A stretch of 64,000 nt of DNA from contig NC_092656.1 of NCBI RefSeq assembly GCF_032118995.1, forward strand, positions 21,534,965 through 21,598,964, written 5' to 3'. Source of the DNA: Asterias amurensis (lineage: Eukaryota; Echinodermata; Asteroidea; Forcipulatida; Asteriidae). The translations under genes were made by a program, and so were the position numbers. How positions within the stretch are numbered: the stretch's first letter is position 1; each line of letters starts with the position of its first letter. Positions 1 through 10,700 of this stretch are shown here, in pieces. The notes beneath the pieces were generated by a model. The model ran no database searches and was not told the DNA's origin. It saw nothing but the letters and a program-made list of their open reading frames with translations.

Positions 1-310
1 ATTCATGTTGTACAGGCCTGCGCTGAATGGGGAGACATCAAAAGGTTCAAAATTTGCTTTTTTGAAGGAAATTACTCTGGGTTTTTAATCAAATTAAAAT
101 ACTTTTTATTACTACTTTTGTACAGACATTTTGATCAAAATTAACGGGTCATCGATACGACGCATTCATGTTGTGCAAGCCCCCTCAATGGTTGGAAATC
201 AAAAGCTTCAAGTTTTCCTTTCTAGAGGAAAGTATACCTTCTTCCGTTTTTTAATCAAATTAAAATCCTTACAGTCCATTTTTGATTTAATTTTAAAATG
301 CATTTCTCTT
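1..310. repeat. Tandem repeat, two units of about 163 bp
   Basis: The phrase 'attcatgttgt' opens the window and recurs at 163. Each time it is followed by the same order of blocks (a 'gcc' run, 'caatgg/gaatgg', 'tcaaaagsttcaa', then 'ttttaatcaaattaaaat'). The two units differ by scattered substitutions, so the duplication is not recent. The array may extend left of the window. No coding potential is evident. Confidence 0.6.
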
Positions 311-905
311 TGTCATTAAAGGGTGCTACATGTGGTACTAATAAATTATAAATGATTTCCACATAGTATTTTGTAGTCATAGTGGGAAAACTTTCATTGA
401 AATGTTTTTGCTTGATAATGCTTCAGTTTTGGACAAACAAAGTAAAAATCTTGGGAGTAAACCTATGGGAAAAGGTGGAAAAAAAATGCACATGATTTGT
501 TTTCACTAATTTTCTTGTGACTCTGAGTATGCAGGGCCTGTGTTAAAACATTCTGGCACCTCATTTGAATGCAGCATGCTTAGGCTTCAGAAACTTCAGA
601 AATTTGAGTCCATTATTCCTTCACAGTTTTGAAGATGTCCTGGCGAGAACCCCGACACGGTGCTTCAGAAAATTGACTCGGAGATTGAAATCAATAACTA
701 CTTGTCATGCCACTAGCGTAAAACATGTGCGCACTAATAGCGTAAAAACATGCAGATACAATACCGAAGTTACGTTTTAATTGCTCGCATGACCTTAGGT
801 TTAACAGCATGGCCTGGTATGTTTAAGAATTTTTTAGGGTAGACATTCTATGCATGATGCATCTTGACAACACTTTAAAGATACAATGTTATTCATATTA
901 AATTA
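311..905. other. Intergenic, nothing recognised
   Basis: AT-rich DNA with only short open frames. A local duplication of 'gcgtaaaacatg'-type sequence lies near 716-752. No splice-flanked exon or structured RNA was recognised. Confidence 0.4.
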
Positions 906-909
906 CATT

Positions 910-1315
910 TAAATCCACTTTATGATTTTACTATGTGAAAAAAACACCTGTCATTGGATGCATCTTGGTGTATCCCAAGAATAGCAAATTTGTGATTATT
1001 TGGACTCAACTGGTCATTGAGTTGCAAAAGAATTAAAGACAAAACACCCTTGTTGCACAAATTTGTGTGCTTTCCCTCATGCATCTGATATTAAATTCAA
1101 CAGTTGACTCGGTATTGTTCCAGGTTTTTGAATGCAAGTTTTTTTTTCCATAGATTTGTTGTTGGGCTTAAAATTTGGAGTGATATTCTAATATTTGAGT
1201 GAAAATTATCTCTTTCTCACAATGTTTTATACTATCAACATCTCTTCATTGCTCGTTACCAAGTAAGTTTTTATGATAATATTGAGTAATAACCAAAAGT
1301 GTCCGTTGCCTGTGA
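910..1315. repeat. Degenerate copy of the GGCAGTGGACAC MITE family
   Basis: Keeps the internal landmarks of the family in order: a 'ttggtgtatcccaa' block, 'caactggtcattgagttgca', 'aaaacacccttgttgcac', 'ttgtgtgcttt', then 'tctcacaatgttttatact' and 'attactcgttaccaagtaag'. It is much more diverged than the copies at 51.8 and 57.3 kb, so it is old. The ends are poorly preserved. Confidence 0.55.
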
Positions 1316-2590
1316 GCCAAATTGAATCAATTATAAAACAAGCCATAAGACATTTCCAATTAGCTGCTTCATGAAGATGTCCGTACTTGTAGATTCTGAC
1401 TCTACCTCAGCTGGGGTCAAATCAAAGTGTCCAGTTACAGTCAATTAATTTTCATAGCCTTTCACATGATATCTTTTGAGATCTGGCAATTACATCTATG
1501 TATGATATTCAAGATCTGAAATTTGAATTGCCATTTTTAACAAGGGTTCCTTTACGGAATTTTGAATGGATACAAACACAAAATGTTGTGACCCTTCAAC
1601 AGTTGACTCTGTGTTTTTCCAAGGGTTGGTTCATTGATTTATTGCAGGGCTTAAGTTTATGGTTAGATTCCAAAAGAACATCTAGGACAAAAAAGGATAC
1701 AAAATAATGGAAGTTGCAATACTGCTTGCAATGCATCCTTATGTGCTGGGAAAAAACCTGATGGCCACAAAGTCTAAGAGATTCTGTCTCTGGTATTCGA
1801 TATAGTGCAATTCTGCGTGAATTCGATTGGGCCAATAATAAAGACTATCAGACATAGATATGCCCAGACACCATGGGTCATTGATTGCTATACCCTGGGC
1901 GAGCTGAATATTCCATGTTTAAGCTGGTGAAATAAATATCAAATGACAGCATTTCCCTAGGAACAGGAAATATGATGTGTCTGTCGCTTCAAAGTCTTAT
2001 TGTAATCCAATTTTTGTCTTGATGAAAAGTTGAAGTTGACAAAATAGGCAATAGTTCCAAGCTTCACTGACAGTATGAATGATAAATGACTGTGGACTAT
2101 TAACTGCTGATTGGCAATTTTTCATTTTTATGAAAACAGCACAGGAGGAGCAACTGACTGGATCACTGACAACAATACTCGGATGACAGTCCTACGTCAT
2201 TAAACATGTTAAACAACCAAAACAGGTGCATTGCATGCTGTGTCAGGATGTCAAAACAAGATAATAATTGCGTCATTGTGTGCGTACTTTTACCTCAACC
2301 ACTCTTATCACGACAGACTCCACAAACGGCATCTTCAAAGATGATGTCCTTGTTTTCAAATGATAAATGTAAAAGAGTTTGATATAAAATAATAATCCGC
2401 AAGGGAAACTGACTGGGTACATATTTTAAGTGATTTGGTGTTGAACAAAGAGCAAATTGTCTAAAATGAGAGTTTATAAACTGTTATGGTTTTCAGTCTA
2501 CAGTACTTAATATTTTAAAAGCGATTGTTTTAAACAATATTGTACTGTAAGCAGCTCACTGAATGTGTACGCATGCAACTATCAGTAAGC
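1316..2590. other. Intergenic, no gene recognised
   Basis: AT-rich sequence. The open frames at 1498-1707 (+) and 1596-1835 (-) overlap each other on opposite strands and show no family resemblance. A SINE-tail-like phrase ('gaaactgactgggtacat') lies near 2404. Confidence 0.4.
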
Positions 2591-2596
2591 TGAAGA

Positions 2597-3022
2597 CAAG
2601 CCCATACAGTCTATAAAATAATCATCCTTGAGGACTGATGTTGAATGCACTCTACAACTCCATTTGTAAAGTTCTGCTAACAAGCTTAATTTTGCTTAGC
2701 AGAACATTGTTAAGCAATATTTTGTGCTCCAGCATGCTCAATGTAAATTGGGCCCTTATGCGCCTCTCAGCACGCCAAGGCCAAACCATTACAGTATTAA
2801 TACCCTAGATGACTGATGATGGTGAATGCACTCTTTAAGTCCACTTGTAACCGTTTAAAACAAGCATAATTGTGCTTAGCAGAAAATTGCTAAACTAAAT
2901 GTTGTGCTCAGGCGGCTCAATGAAAATTGGGCCCATCAGATTTGACTCTCATCAAGCCGAGGCCAAACCCACACAGTCTAATAAAACCCAAGGACTGAGA
3001 TGGTGAATGCACTCTATAAAAA
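2597..3022. repeat. Tandem repeat, about 2.3 units of roughly 180 bp
   Basis: Three phrases built on 'acagt...ggactga...gaatgcactct' recur at about 2607, 2790 and 2977. Between them are two copies of a block containing 'tgcttagcagaa', 'ttgtgctc' and 'attgggccc'. The block resembles a dispersed repeat with the signature 'gcagcgctatgaaattgggcc' also seen near 3550, 16890, 52930 and 58870. Confidence 0.6.
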
Positions 3023-4384
3023 ATAGATGACAAAATGTGACGGTGCTTGAATAATTTAAAAGTCCATTCTGACGACTATCAAGGTTTGGGGCATTCATGC
3101 ATTTCAATCAACTTTTTACAAAGTTCCCTCTCCGGAGCAATTCACCAAGATTCAATCTTCTCTGCAGGTGTTTCAATTCACAGGTAGGCCAGTGCAAAGA
3201 TGCGTTACCATGGCGATAGCTTTAAAAGGACACAGGGAGGAAGGAGTCTACAGGTAAGAACGTACCAACTGGTTCAAGTTTTGGGCCAAATTTCATGCAG
3301 CTGAGTAAACAGCCGATTATGTGCTTACTACGTGATTTCCATTTCATAGTGCTGCTTACCGATTAGCACACAAAAAGGCATGCTAGCCTTCCAGTGCTTA
3401 CTTGCTAAAATTTAATGATGTAAAAATACAAATCCCTTGTGAGCGCACAACATGGCTGCCTAATTTTCTTGTTTTCCTGTGAAATATTACACGCTAGCAA
3501 ATGTTTCTGCTGCAGTAAGAACGAAAATTTGCTTGTAAACCATTATGTTAAGCAGCTCTATGAAATTGGGCCTTCGTTCACTGTTGGTCTGTCCATCCAT
3601 GAATGCCCTGTTTATTATGCTAGGCATGCTCATGTTCATGTGTGCAAATCATTAAGAAAATTTATGCAACTTTCCAATTACCTGTCACTGGAGATTATAA
3701 TATTCCTCCTTAAAAAAATAAGTAGGGTGAAAATGGAGCTTCATCAGTCCCCTGCTCCCAACTGGTTATGCCTAACTATGTTGAGTAATTACCAATAATT
3801 TTGTCCAGTGCCACTGATGTCTTTTTACATTCTAACCTTAATACTTCAAATTGAAATTTCTCTCAAAAACCCTTATACTATAGAAAGCTGCCGTTTATAG
3901 GCTTCTTACCAAAATTTTGTATTGCCATTAATTTTAAGAGTAATATGAGGGCCTACCAAACATACACCTTTCCTTTAAGTCAATTCTGTAAATATTTTGC
4001 TGAAAAAATCATGAAGAACTGCCCACAATGTTAAGCAGAGCGAAGTGTGAGACTACGTAACTTTAACCCAGGTGACGTCTCCCCGATGCACTGTACAAAT
4101 ATCACACCCGGGAATAATTGCAACGTAATTTTCATGACAGCTCTTCAACAAGGTGACTCCAGGCTGTTTTTAAAGCAAAAAACAATAATAGCAATGAACG
4201 GAATGAAAATCTACTGATTGTTTTTTTTTTTTTGATTAGAAAGTTACCATGAGAATTGAGGAAGCTGTAAAAACACTTGGGAACCAGAATAAATATTGTA
4301 AATTGCCACGGACTATTGACAGCAGCTCTAGGGTTTTTTCTTCTCTTACACTGTCTATAGGTTACCATGCAGTTTTGTACCATT
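3023..4384. other. Intergenic with dispersed-repeat fragments
   Basis: A fragment of the 'agcagctctatgaaattgggcc' repeat lies at about 3290-3575. The 119-codon open frame at 3439-3798 begins inside this repeat and has no recognisable domain, so it is not called a gene. The rest is unremarkable AT-rich DNA. Confidence 0.4.
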
Positions 4385-4388
4385 TTAA

Positions 4389-4978
4389 AGACACTGAACA
4401 CTATTGGTAACGAGATAATAATGGAAGAAAAAATGCCCTTGTCGCACGAAGTTGTGTGCTTTCAGATGCGTGATTTCGGGACCTCAAAATGTTGAGGTCT
4501 CGAAATCAAATTCAAATATTTCAATGGAAAATTAGTTCTTTCTCAAAACACTACGATACTTCAGACAGAGGGAGCAAGTTCTCACAATGTTTTACACTAT
4601 CAACAGCTCTTCATTGTTTGTAATACCAAGTAAGTTTTTGTGCTAGCAATTATTTTTTGAGTAATTACCCCAGGGGGTCGAAATTGCCACTAGCCCGCTA
4701 GCCCGGGACTACCAGATTTACAGCCAGGCTACTCATTTTTCCAGTTTGATAGCCCGATGGGCTAGTGGGAAAAAAATGCAAAAATCATCATCACAAACAA
4801 TACTGAACTGTGCTATGATGTATTGTAAAAATTGTGCCATGTCTCAAGACATCTAGTGTGTCTTTCGGGCTACCAAAATCTCATCAGGGCTATTAAAATT
4901 TCTGGGTTACTAGCCCTGCTGACTACCATGAAAATACACTTAATTTCGACCCGTGATTACCAATAGTGTCCAGTGCTT
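4389..4978. mobile_element. TTAA-flanked MITE (GGCAGTGGACAC family) interrupted by a second MITE
   Basis: The left end reads TTAA then 'agacactgaacactattggtaa'; the right end is 'ttaccaatagtgtccagtgctt' then TTAA. The two ends are inverted copies. The interior carries the family landmarks ('ttgtcgcacgaagttgtgtg', 'gacctcaaa...ttgaggtct'). A different element sits at 4670-4953. TTAA target duplication with ends beginning AAAGG or AAAGA is typical of the Kolobok/T2 group; that assignment is inference. Confidence 0.75.
4670..4953. mobile_element. hAT-like MITE nested in the previous element
   Basis: The ends are inverted ('ggggtcgaaatt' and 'aatttcgaccc'). It is flanked by an 8-bp near-duplication, 'taattacc' left and 'tgattacc' right, exactly where the host MITE should read 'gagtaattaccaatagtg'. 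An 8-bp target duplication points to the hAT superfamily. No transposase is encoded. Confidence 0.7.
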
Positions 4979-4982
4979 TTAA

Positions 4983-5364
4983 AGGAACACGTTGCCTTGG
5001 ATCGGACGAGTTGGTCAAAACAAAAGCGTTTGTAACCGTTTTTTATAAAATGCATATGGTTGGAAAGATGTTTTAAAAGTAGAATACAATGATCCACACA
5101 AGTTTGCCTCGAAATTGCGTGGTTTTCCTTCTACTGTGCGAACTAACATGGTCGGCCATTTATGGGAGTCAAAATTTTGACCCCCATAAATGGCCGACGT
5201 GTTAGTCGACAAGGTAAAAGGAAAACCACGCAATTTCGAGGCATGTTTGTGTGGATCATTGTATTCTACTTTTACAACATCTTTCTACCCATATGCATTT
5301 TATAAAAAACGGTTACAAACGCTTTTCAAAGACCAACTCGACCGATCCAAGGCAACGTGTTCCT
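4983..5364. mobile_element. Foldback MITE, T2/Kolobok-like (AGGAACACG family), copy 1
   Basis: A 382-bp near-perfect palindrome bounded by TTAA on both sides, with ends 'aggaacacgttgcc' and 'ggcaacgtgttcct' meeting near 5175 ('catttatgggagtcaaaa'). Its left TTAA is also the right TTAA of the element ending at 4978, so it inserted at that boundary. The T2 family of frogs has ends TTAAAGGRR with TTAA duplications, which these ends match; that is family knowledge from memory. The two open frames inside are palindrome artefacts. Confidence 0.85.
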
Positions 5365-5368
5365 TTAA

Positions 5369-6879
5369 AGAACACTGTATTGTTGTAACAGGCACATTCA
5401 TCATAACCCTCAAGGCTTTCAGGATGATGCCTTCATGTGCAATATGTGGTTGTTCTATTGAAATTAATCAGATATGAAATGTAAACTATTATAAATACGG
5501 GTGGTGCGTTGTATTGTTACAGTGGCTAAAGAATTACAGGCGAAAAACATAGCTGTTTTTTTTAATTCTTCAAATCCTTTAAGTAGTTGGACTTTATTCA
5601 TGAATTAAATTTATTGCACAATTTCATCATGTTACAAACTCTTCTAACTATGCAATTTTACTCTGAAAAACTATCATTACATGCGTTCAGATAGATTAAC
5701 CCTCCACAATTCACAATTTCGTTGCCAACGTTTGTTGACTTGAATTACAATAACACAACTCAGTGATAGCTAAATTCATCAAATGATACTTGGCAGATGT
5801 ACCAATAAATAAAATGAACACACTTACCCAATTCCTGTCAATCAAAACCCGTGAAATGCTCGTCTTTGCAACACGTCTTCTACAACTCCACACTCGCCGT
5901 CACCTTTGAATCGCTGCATATAGTTTGTGCTTGTTCGGAGTACGTGTGTGGAAGTTTGTTATTGTCGAGCGCCCTCATGTGTTCAATGTACCCCCCCCCC
6001 ACCCCCCCCCCCCCCCCCCCAGCCGTGTCATGCCAGGAAGGGCTCAACAAGTGCAAAAATGCTAAATACACTGTGTTAAACAAATACACAACAAATACTT
6101 AAAAGTCTCACAGCTTTGTACAGTAAGAGAAAAATATTCATTGACTCTTTAATTTAAGCATCTGGTCAATTTAGTGTGGCCCGTCGAATTATTCTCCCGC
6201 CAAAAGCAAAAACACAAACGTCCCTGAGCATAACAATCTTGAAAAAGTTATGTACACCTTTCTACGGTACGGAGCCCCTCAAGGGACATTTAACATTCCA
6301 CAAACCGTGACCAACTTAGGATTTTTTCAACGCTAACCGCGTCTCTCTTTTTTCTGTAGGCCCTATAGAATTGCCATCTTATAATAATGATCTTATCTTT
6401 TTTTTTAAGGATTCCCTCCCCCCCCCCTCCCCCCCCCCCCCCCAATTGAAAAAACATCACGACATTTCAGCATTTTTAATGTACAAAACAAAATTGCATG
6501 CATCCGGGACACACACACACGAACCCGTTACCCGTGCGAAGCCAACCGCATTAGTTTGAAAGTTTGAATTTGAAAGTTTTATTTTACCACGTGTACATGT
6601 CCCCGATCTTCTCTTAGGGTATCATTGGTCTGTGTAGGCGGAAAGTGTTGTGAGTAATTTTGTTTCTTACCAGCACATATTCCTCCAGAATTATTGATGC
6701 TTGCATGCACTATAACTTTTATTACAAAACATAAAATAAGCCTTTGTGTTTATACCATAGAGCTAGCTCTATGGTTTATACTCAAACACTAATTTAAAAA
6801 AGAAAACGTCACCATGCCTGTACAATTTCTGTTTTAAAGTTTCTAATATCCATCCCAATACTTCCATACAAAGGCTTTG
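5369..6879. other. Intergenic with two poly-C tracts
   Basis: Homopolymeric C tracts occur at about 5991-6020 and 6417-6443. They create spurious proline-rich frames. No gene recognised. Sequence accuracy near the tracts may be poor. Confidence 0.5.
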
Positions 6880-7266
6880 CCGGTGTCAGAAGCAATTGTG
6901 TCCGCCATGCAATACTGTCCGCTCCGGACACTTTTGCATATGCAATCGTGTCTGGTGCTATGCAAAAACCGTCCGATGGACATGTACATAACTGTACATG
7001 TGTGCGCGTAAGCGAGCGTGCATGTACTGAACCTACGTATAATAATTAACAGGCAGCATGAATATTCACGTATTTTATTATTGCAGCGAACATTTCCCAT
7101 GTCATTCATGACAATCACTTTTTTTAGCTTGTAAAAAAATGGCAAACGTGTTCCGTCGACCAAGGGCGTTTAATTTACTGCAAGGACGGTTTTGCACGGG
7201 GGCTGACACAACTGCATATGCAAATGGACAATATTGCATAGAGGACATAATTGCATGCGACACCGG
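6880..7266. mobile_element. Foldback MITE with about 60-bp inverted ends
   Basis: The left end 'ccggtgtcagaagcaattgtgtcc' is the inverted counterpart of the right end 'ggacataattgcatgcgacaccgg'. Further inward 'gcaatactgtcc' pairs with 'ggacaatattgc' and 'ttgcatatgcaa' with 'ttgcatatgcaa'. It lies about 0.5 kb upstream of the GNB5 start codon. No transposase. Confidence 0.6.
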
Positions 7267-7748
7267 AACACCGTAAAAAAAACGAAAACACATAAAAGAA
7301 AAAACGGGAACTGCGAAGGCAGAATTTATTTCCCAGCTAGCCCGAGTATTAATTTTTTTCGCCATACTTTCCGCCTTGAACATCTTACCTGAATGAGTCT
7401 AGCCAATCTTTTAGCCCGTTTTGACGGTGTTTTTTAATAAGAGACTTCTTCCCTTAAAAAATATAGGTAGGCCTGTGACCTAGGGAGAAATTAATTCGTC
7501 CTCGTGGCTCAACCTAAAAAATTGTGAAATATTGCGAGTTTTCACATCAGTTAACTTTTCAAAACATTCAGTTTTTACTCCATACAAAATTAAATAATGA
7601 CTGTGGTAGCCCTACCGAGCGAGTCCCTATCTTTGAGAACGCACTCGCGCTGCGGGCACCCACACTGCGCGCCCACATGATAAGTGGTAAACATGCAAAT
7701 CCCAGAGTATGTGTCAAGGTCAAGGTTCATACCAATGAAAATTCCAAG

Positions 7749-10700
7749 ATGGCCGTCGACGGACCCGCTGTGAAAGAAGAGGAGATAAATGCATTGACTC
7801 GGGAAGCCGAATCCCTTAAAATCAAGCTAGAAGAAGAGCGGAGAAAGCTCAACGATGTTGACTGTAAGTATTCTGTGCTTTGGATTTTTGTTGTCAGTGC
7901 TTCAAATGTGTTTTTGGGCATGCAAAGTGGCGGCCATATCTCTCCACCAGATTCGTTTTATTTTCTGTATTACTCATGTAGATAGTGCGTGTGTTGTTTG
8001 CGCTGTGTGTTTTGGGGTGTTTTTCATAGATGTCTCGACTCGAGTCGTGTTTGTGTATAAATATTCAGATTAGTCAATGAAGTAAGACAATTAAAACAAA
8101 CGTGGTCTCTTGAATTCAGGAAGGGCATTTCCTGTCTTTTTTTTGTACTAACTGTGCAGGATTATTTTTTAGTTAGATTAAATAATTAGCGAAGAAATGA
8201 GAATAAAAACATACTAAAATTAAAATTAAATTGGGGGGGGGGGGGCGTACGCGTAGTTAGAAAATAGCCTGGTAATTTGAACTATTAAATATATATTTTG
8301 CACAATGTGCAAATCAGTAAAAAAAAATATAAAAAAATTAAATTCACGTTGTTAGTTTTATTGTTATCAATATTTAGAAAAAAAGGTTGTAACATTTGAT
8401 TGTTGTGCATTTTAATATTATTAAGACAGCTCCAAATCAGACCACTTTAATTAAACTTGATGCCGCCACAACACACTATACTTTTCAAGTCTAGGTAAAA
8501 TGAAATGATAATTAGTAATAGTATTAGTAGTATCATAATGTTTAGATTACTTACTCAATTAATGGTCATTGGTCTTGTAAACACAAATTATAACCTGTAA
8601 TTCTTCACTTTGTTGGGTAGCAACTAGCAAAAGAAAGCAGCTTTACTGCTGAACAACAATATAAATTTATGGCAACTGGAATATCTTATTTACTCTGTTA
8701 TAAAATTGTTTTATTTGTGGTAGTGATGGTAGTCGCGGAGAAGTTGGACACGCTGCCACAACTCAATTTAAAACCTCGCAGGATTCTAAAAGGTCACCAA
8801 GGAAAGGTTTTATGCTTGGATTGGGCACGAGATCATCGGCATATGGTCACGTCATCACAAGATGGAAAGATCATTGTGTGGGATGCGTTCACTACAAATA
8901 AGGTACAGTCAGGAGCTTCTTTTTACTCCATAAGTCTTGAGTATATAATAATCCCTATATGCTCAATGTAGAAAGCTGAACTGGGATGTTGCGTTGGTGA
9001 CGTCATTGGTTGATGTTGAAAAGGTGCAAAGAGCAAATTAATAGAAAAAGGTTGTGCATTATTTACACTGTGCGAGAGCCATCCTGGGTTTACAGCATCC
9101 TAGACCCAGCCAACAGGTCGTACCAGTTGGATGAAATCTGAGCCCATACATTAAGGTGTTGAGTTACATGGTTTTAAAATGACCATAGACTGCCTCTGTG
9201 GGATTTTAGTGCTGATTCTAGCCCAAGACACAAGGGGTCACAGTTAGGGTTAAAGCTTTACCTGCCGACATTTCCTGAGGCAATCAGAGGATGAAAACAA
9301 ATTCAATTAGAAGACTTCTTTTTTTTCCATTCCACAGGAACATGGCATCACTATGCCGACGACCTGGGTCATGGCATGCTCATATGCCCCATCTGGTACC
9401 ATAGTGGCTTGCGGGTAAGTACCGCTTATAAAACACAAATGAATACACTTGATGGAAACCTGGGCCTTGGGCAAGCTGTGACATTTCGAGATGCATGTAT
9501 GTTGTTGTCAGTTGTGTTTAAGGAGGTTTTTTATCAACTGTATTAGATTTACACCCGTTCAGACAGGAGAGCCAGAGTCGCGCCTATCAAGTAGATAAGG
9601 GGCGACTCTAGGTTGATTCGAATAAATTATGTTTTCAGACAGGCGAACTTAACATAAAATTTACATTGGCTAGGCTCATGACATGGTCGATGTCTGAAAC
9701 CAAGGTGATCTAGCGTTGTTCCGAACGAATGCAATCATTGATCTTTCGACGAAAAGTCACTCCTTTTCTCTCTTTATTTTAGGACTTTCTCAAAACCTCT
9801 GTTAGCTTTCAAATTTTCTTGAAAGAAGGAAAGGAATTACCAAAGGGAGAAAGAGATAGTCCACATTGTGTCCAAACCTGTTGTTTGTCTTGATGGTGTT
9901 GCAAAAAGTCTGTAAACCTCCTGAATTGTAACAACATTAGAGGTTCTGGGTATAGAATAAAGGGGAATTTTCACATACATCAAATCTCATGCCTGTTTCG
10001 TACTGTCAGACAGTTGAACATTTTGAGGATTATAGATGATGGAAGTTTGTGTTACTTTTATTCACAGTGGCCTAGATAATAAGTGTTCTGTGTACCAGCT
10101 AAGCCAAGAGGAAGACTTATCATGCAAGAAGAGAGCTGTAGCCATGCATACCAGCTACGTGTCTTGCTGTACATTTATGAACTCCGATCAGCAGGTAAGC
10201 AGCATTCTTCTTTAGCGGTGGCCCGCTGGCCAAATGCCAGTTAAAACACCTCACAATTCACTCCAAGTGGTCTTGGAAAAGCGACCCTATTTCATTTAAA
10301 ACACGGACTAGTGAAAAGGCTGACTAGACTGATCCTAAACAAGTTCAAGGCACTGGACGCTATTGGTAAATCAAAATAATATATAGAAGAGTTTGCGGTA
10401 ACACCATGTATTAACAATCTCTAAATGAGTTGGGGTGGTTCTGAAAAGAACCGTTGGGTTAACTCGACGTTTCGATCAGTATGCTCTGATCGTCTTCTGG
10501 AGAATGCTGGACTCTGATGCTGCATGCTGCTTAAGTACTAGGCGGTGGATCAGCGGTGATGCACGAAGGCGGGAAATGTAGGCGGGAAGTGAACTCGATG
10601 AAGCGTGGTGAAACCTGTTGTAGAGCCTTGGGGGTTGTGTGGGGGGTGTGTGCTCACACAACCCCCAAGGCTCCACAACAGGTTTCACCACGCTTCATCG

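Noticed and set aside
3439-3798. 119-aa plus frame
   Set aside because: Starts within a dispersed repeat and has no similarity recognised.
5015-5477. Two similar frames on opposite strands (72 and 95 aa)
   Set aside because: Both arise from the palindromic MITE and recur in its other copies.
5851-6102. Proline-rich open frame
   Set aside because: Created by a poly-C tract; the opposite strand is open too (poly-G) and there is no domain or splice context.
6371-6559. Proline-rich open frame
   Set aside because: Same cause, another poly-C tract.
7524-7748. 75-residue N-terminal extension of GNB5
   Set aside because: No similarity to the long GNB5 isoform; family alignment starts at the ATG at 7749.
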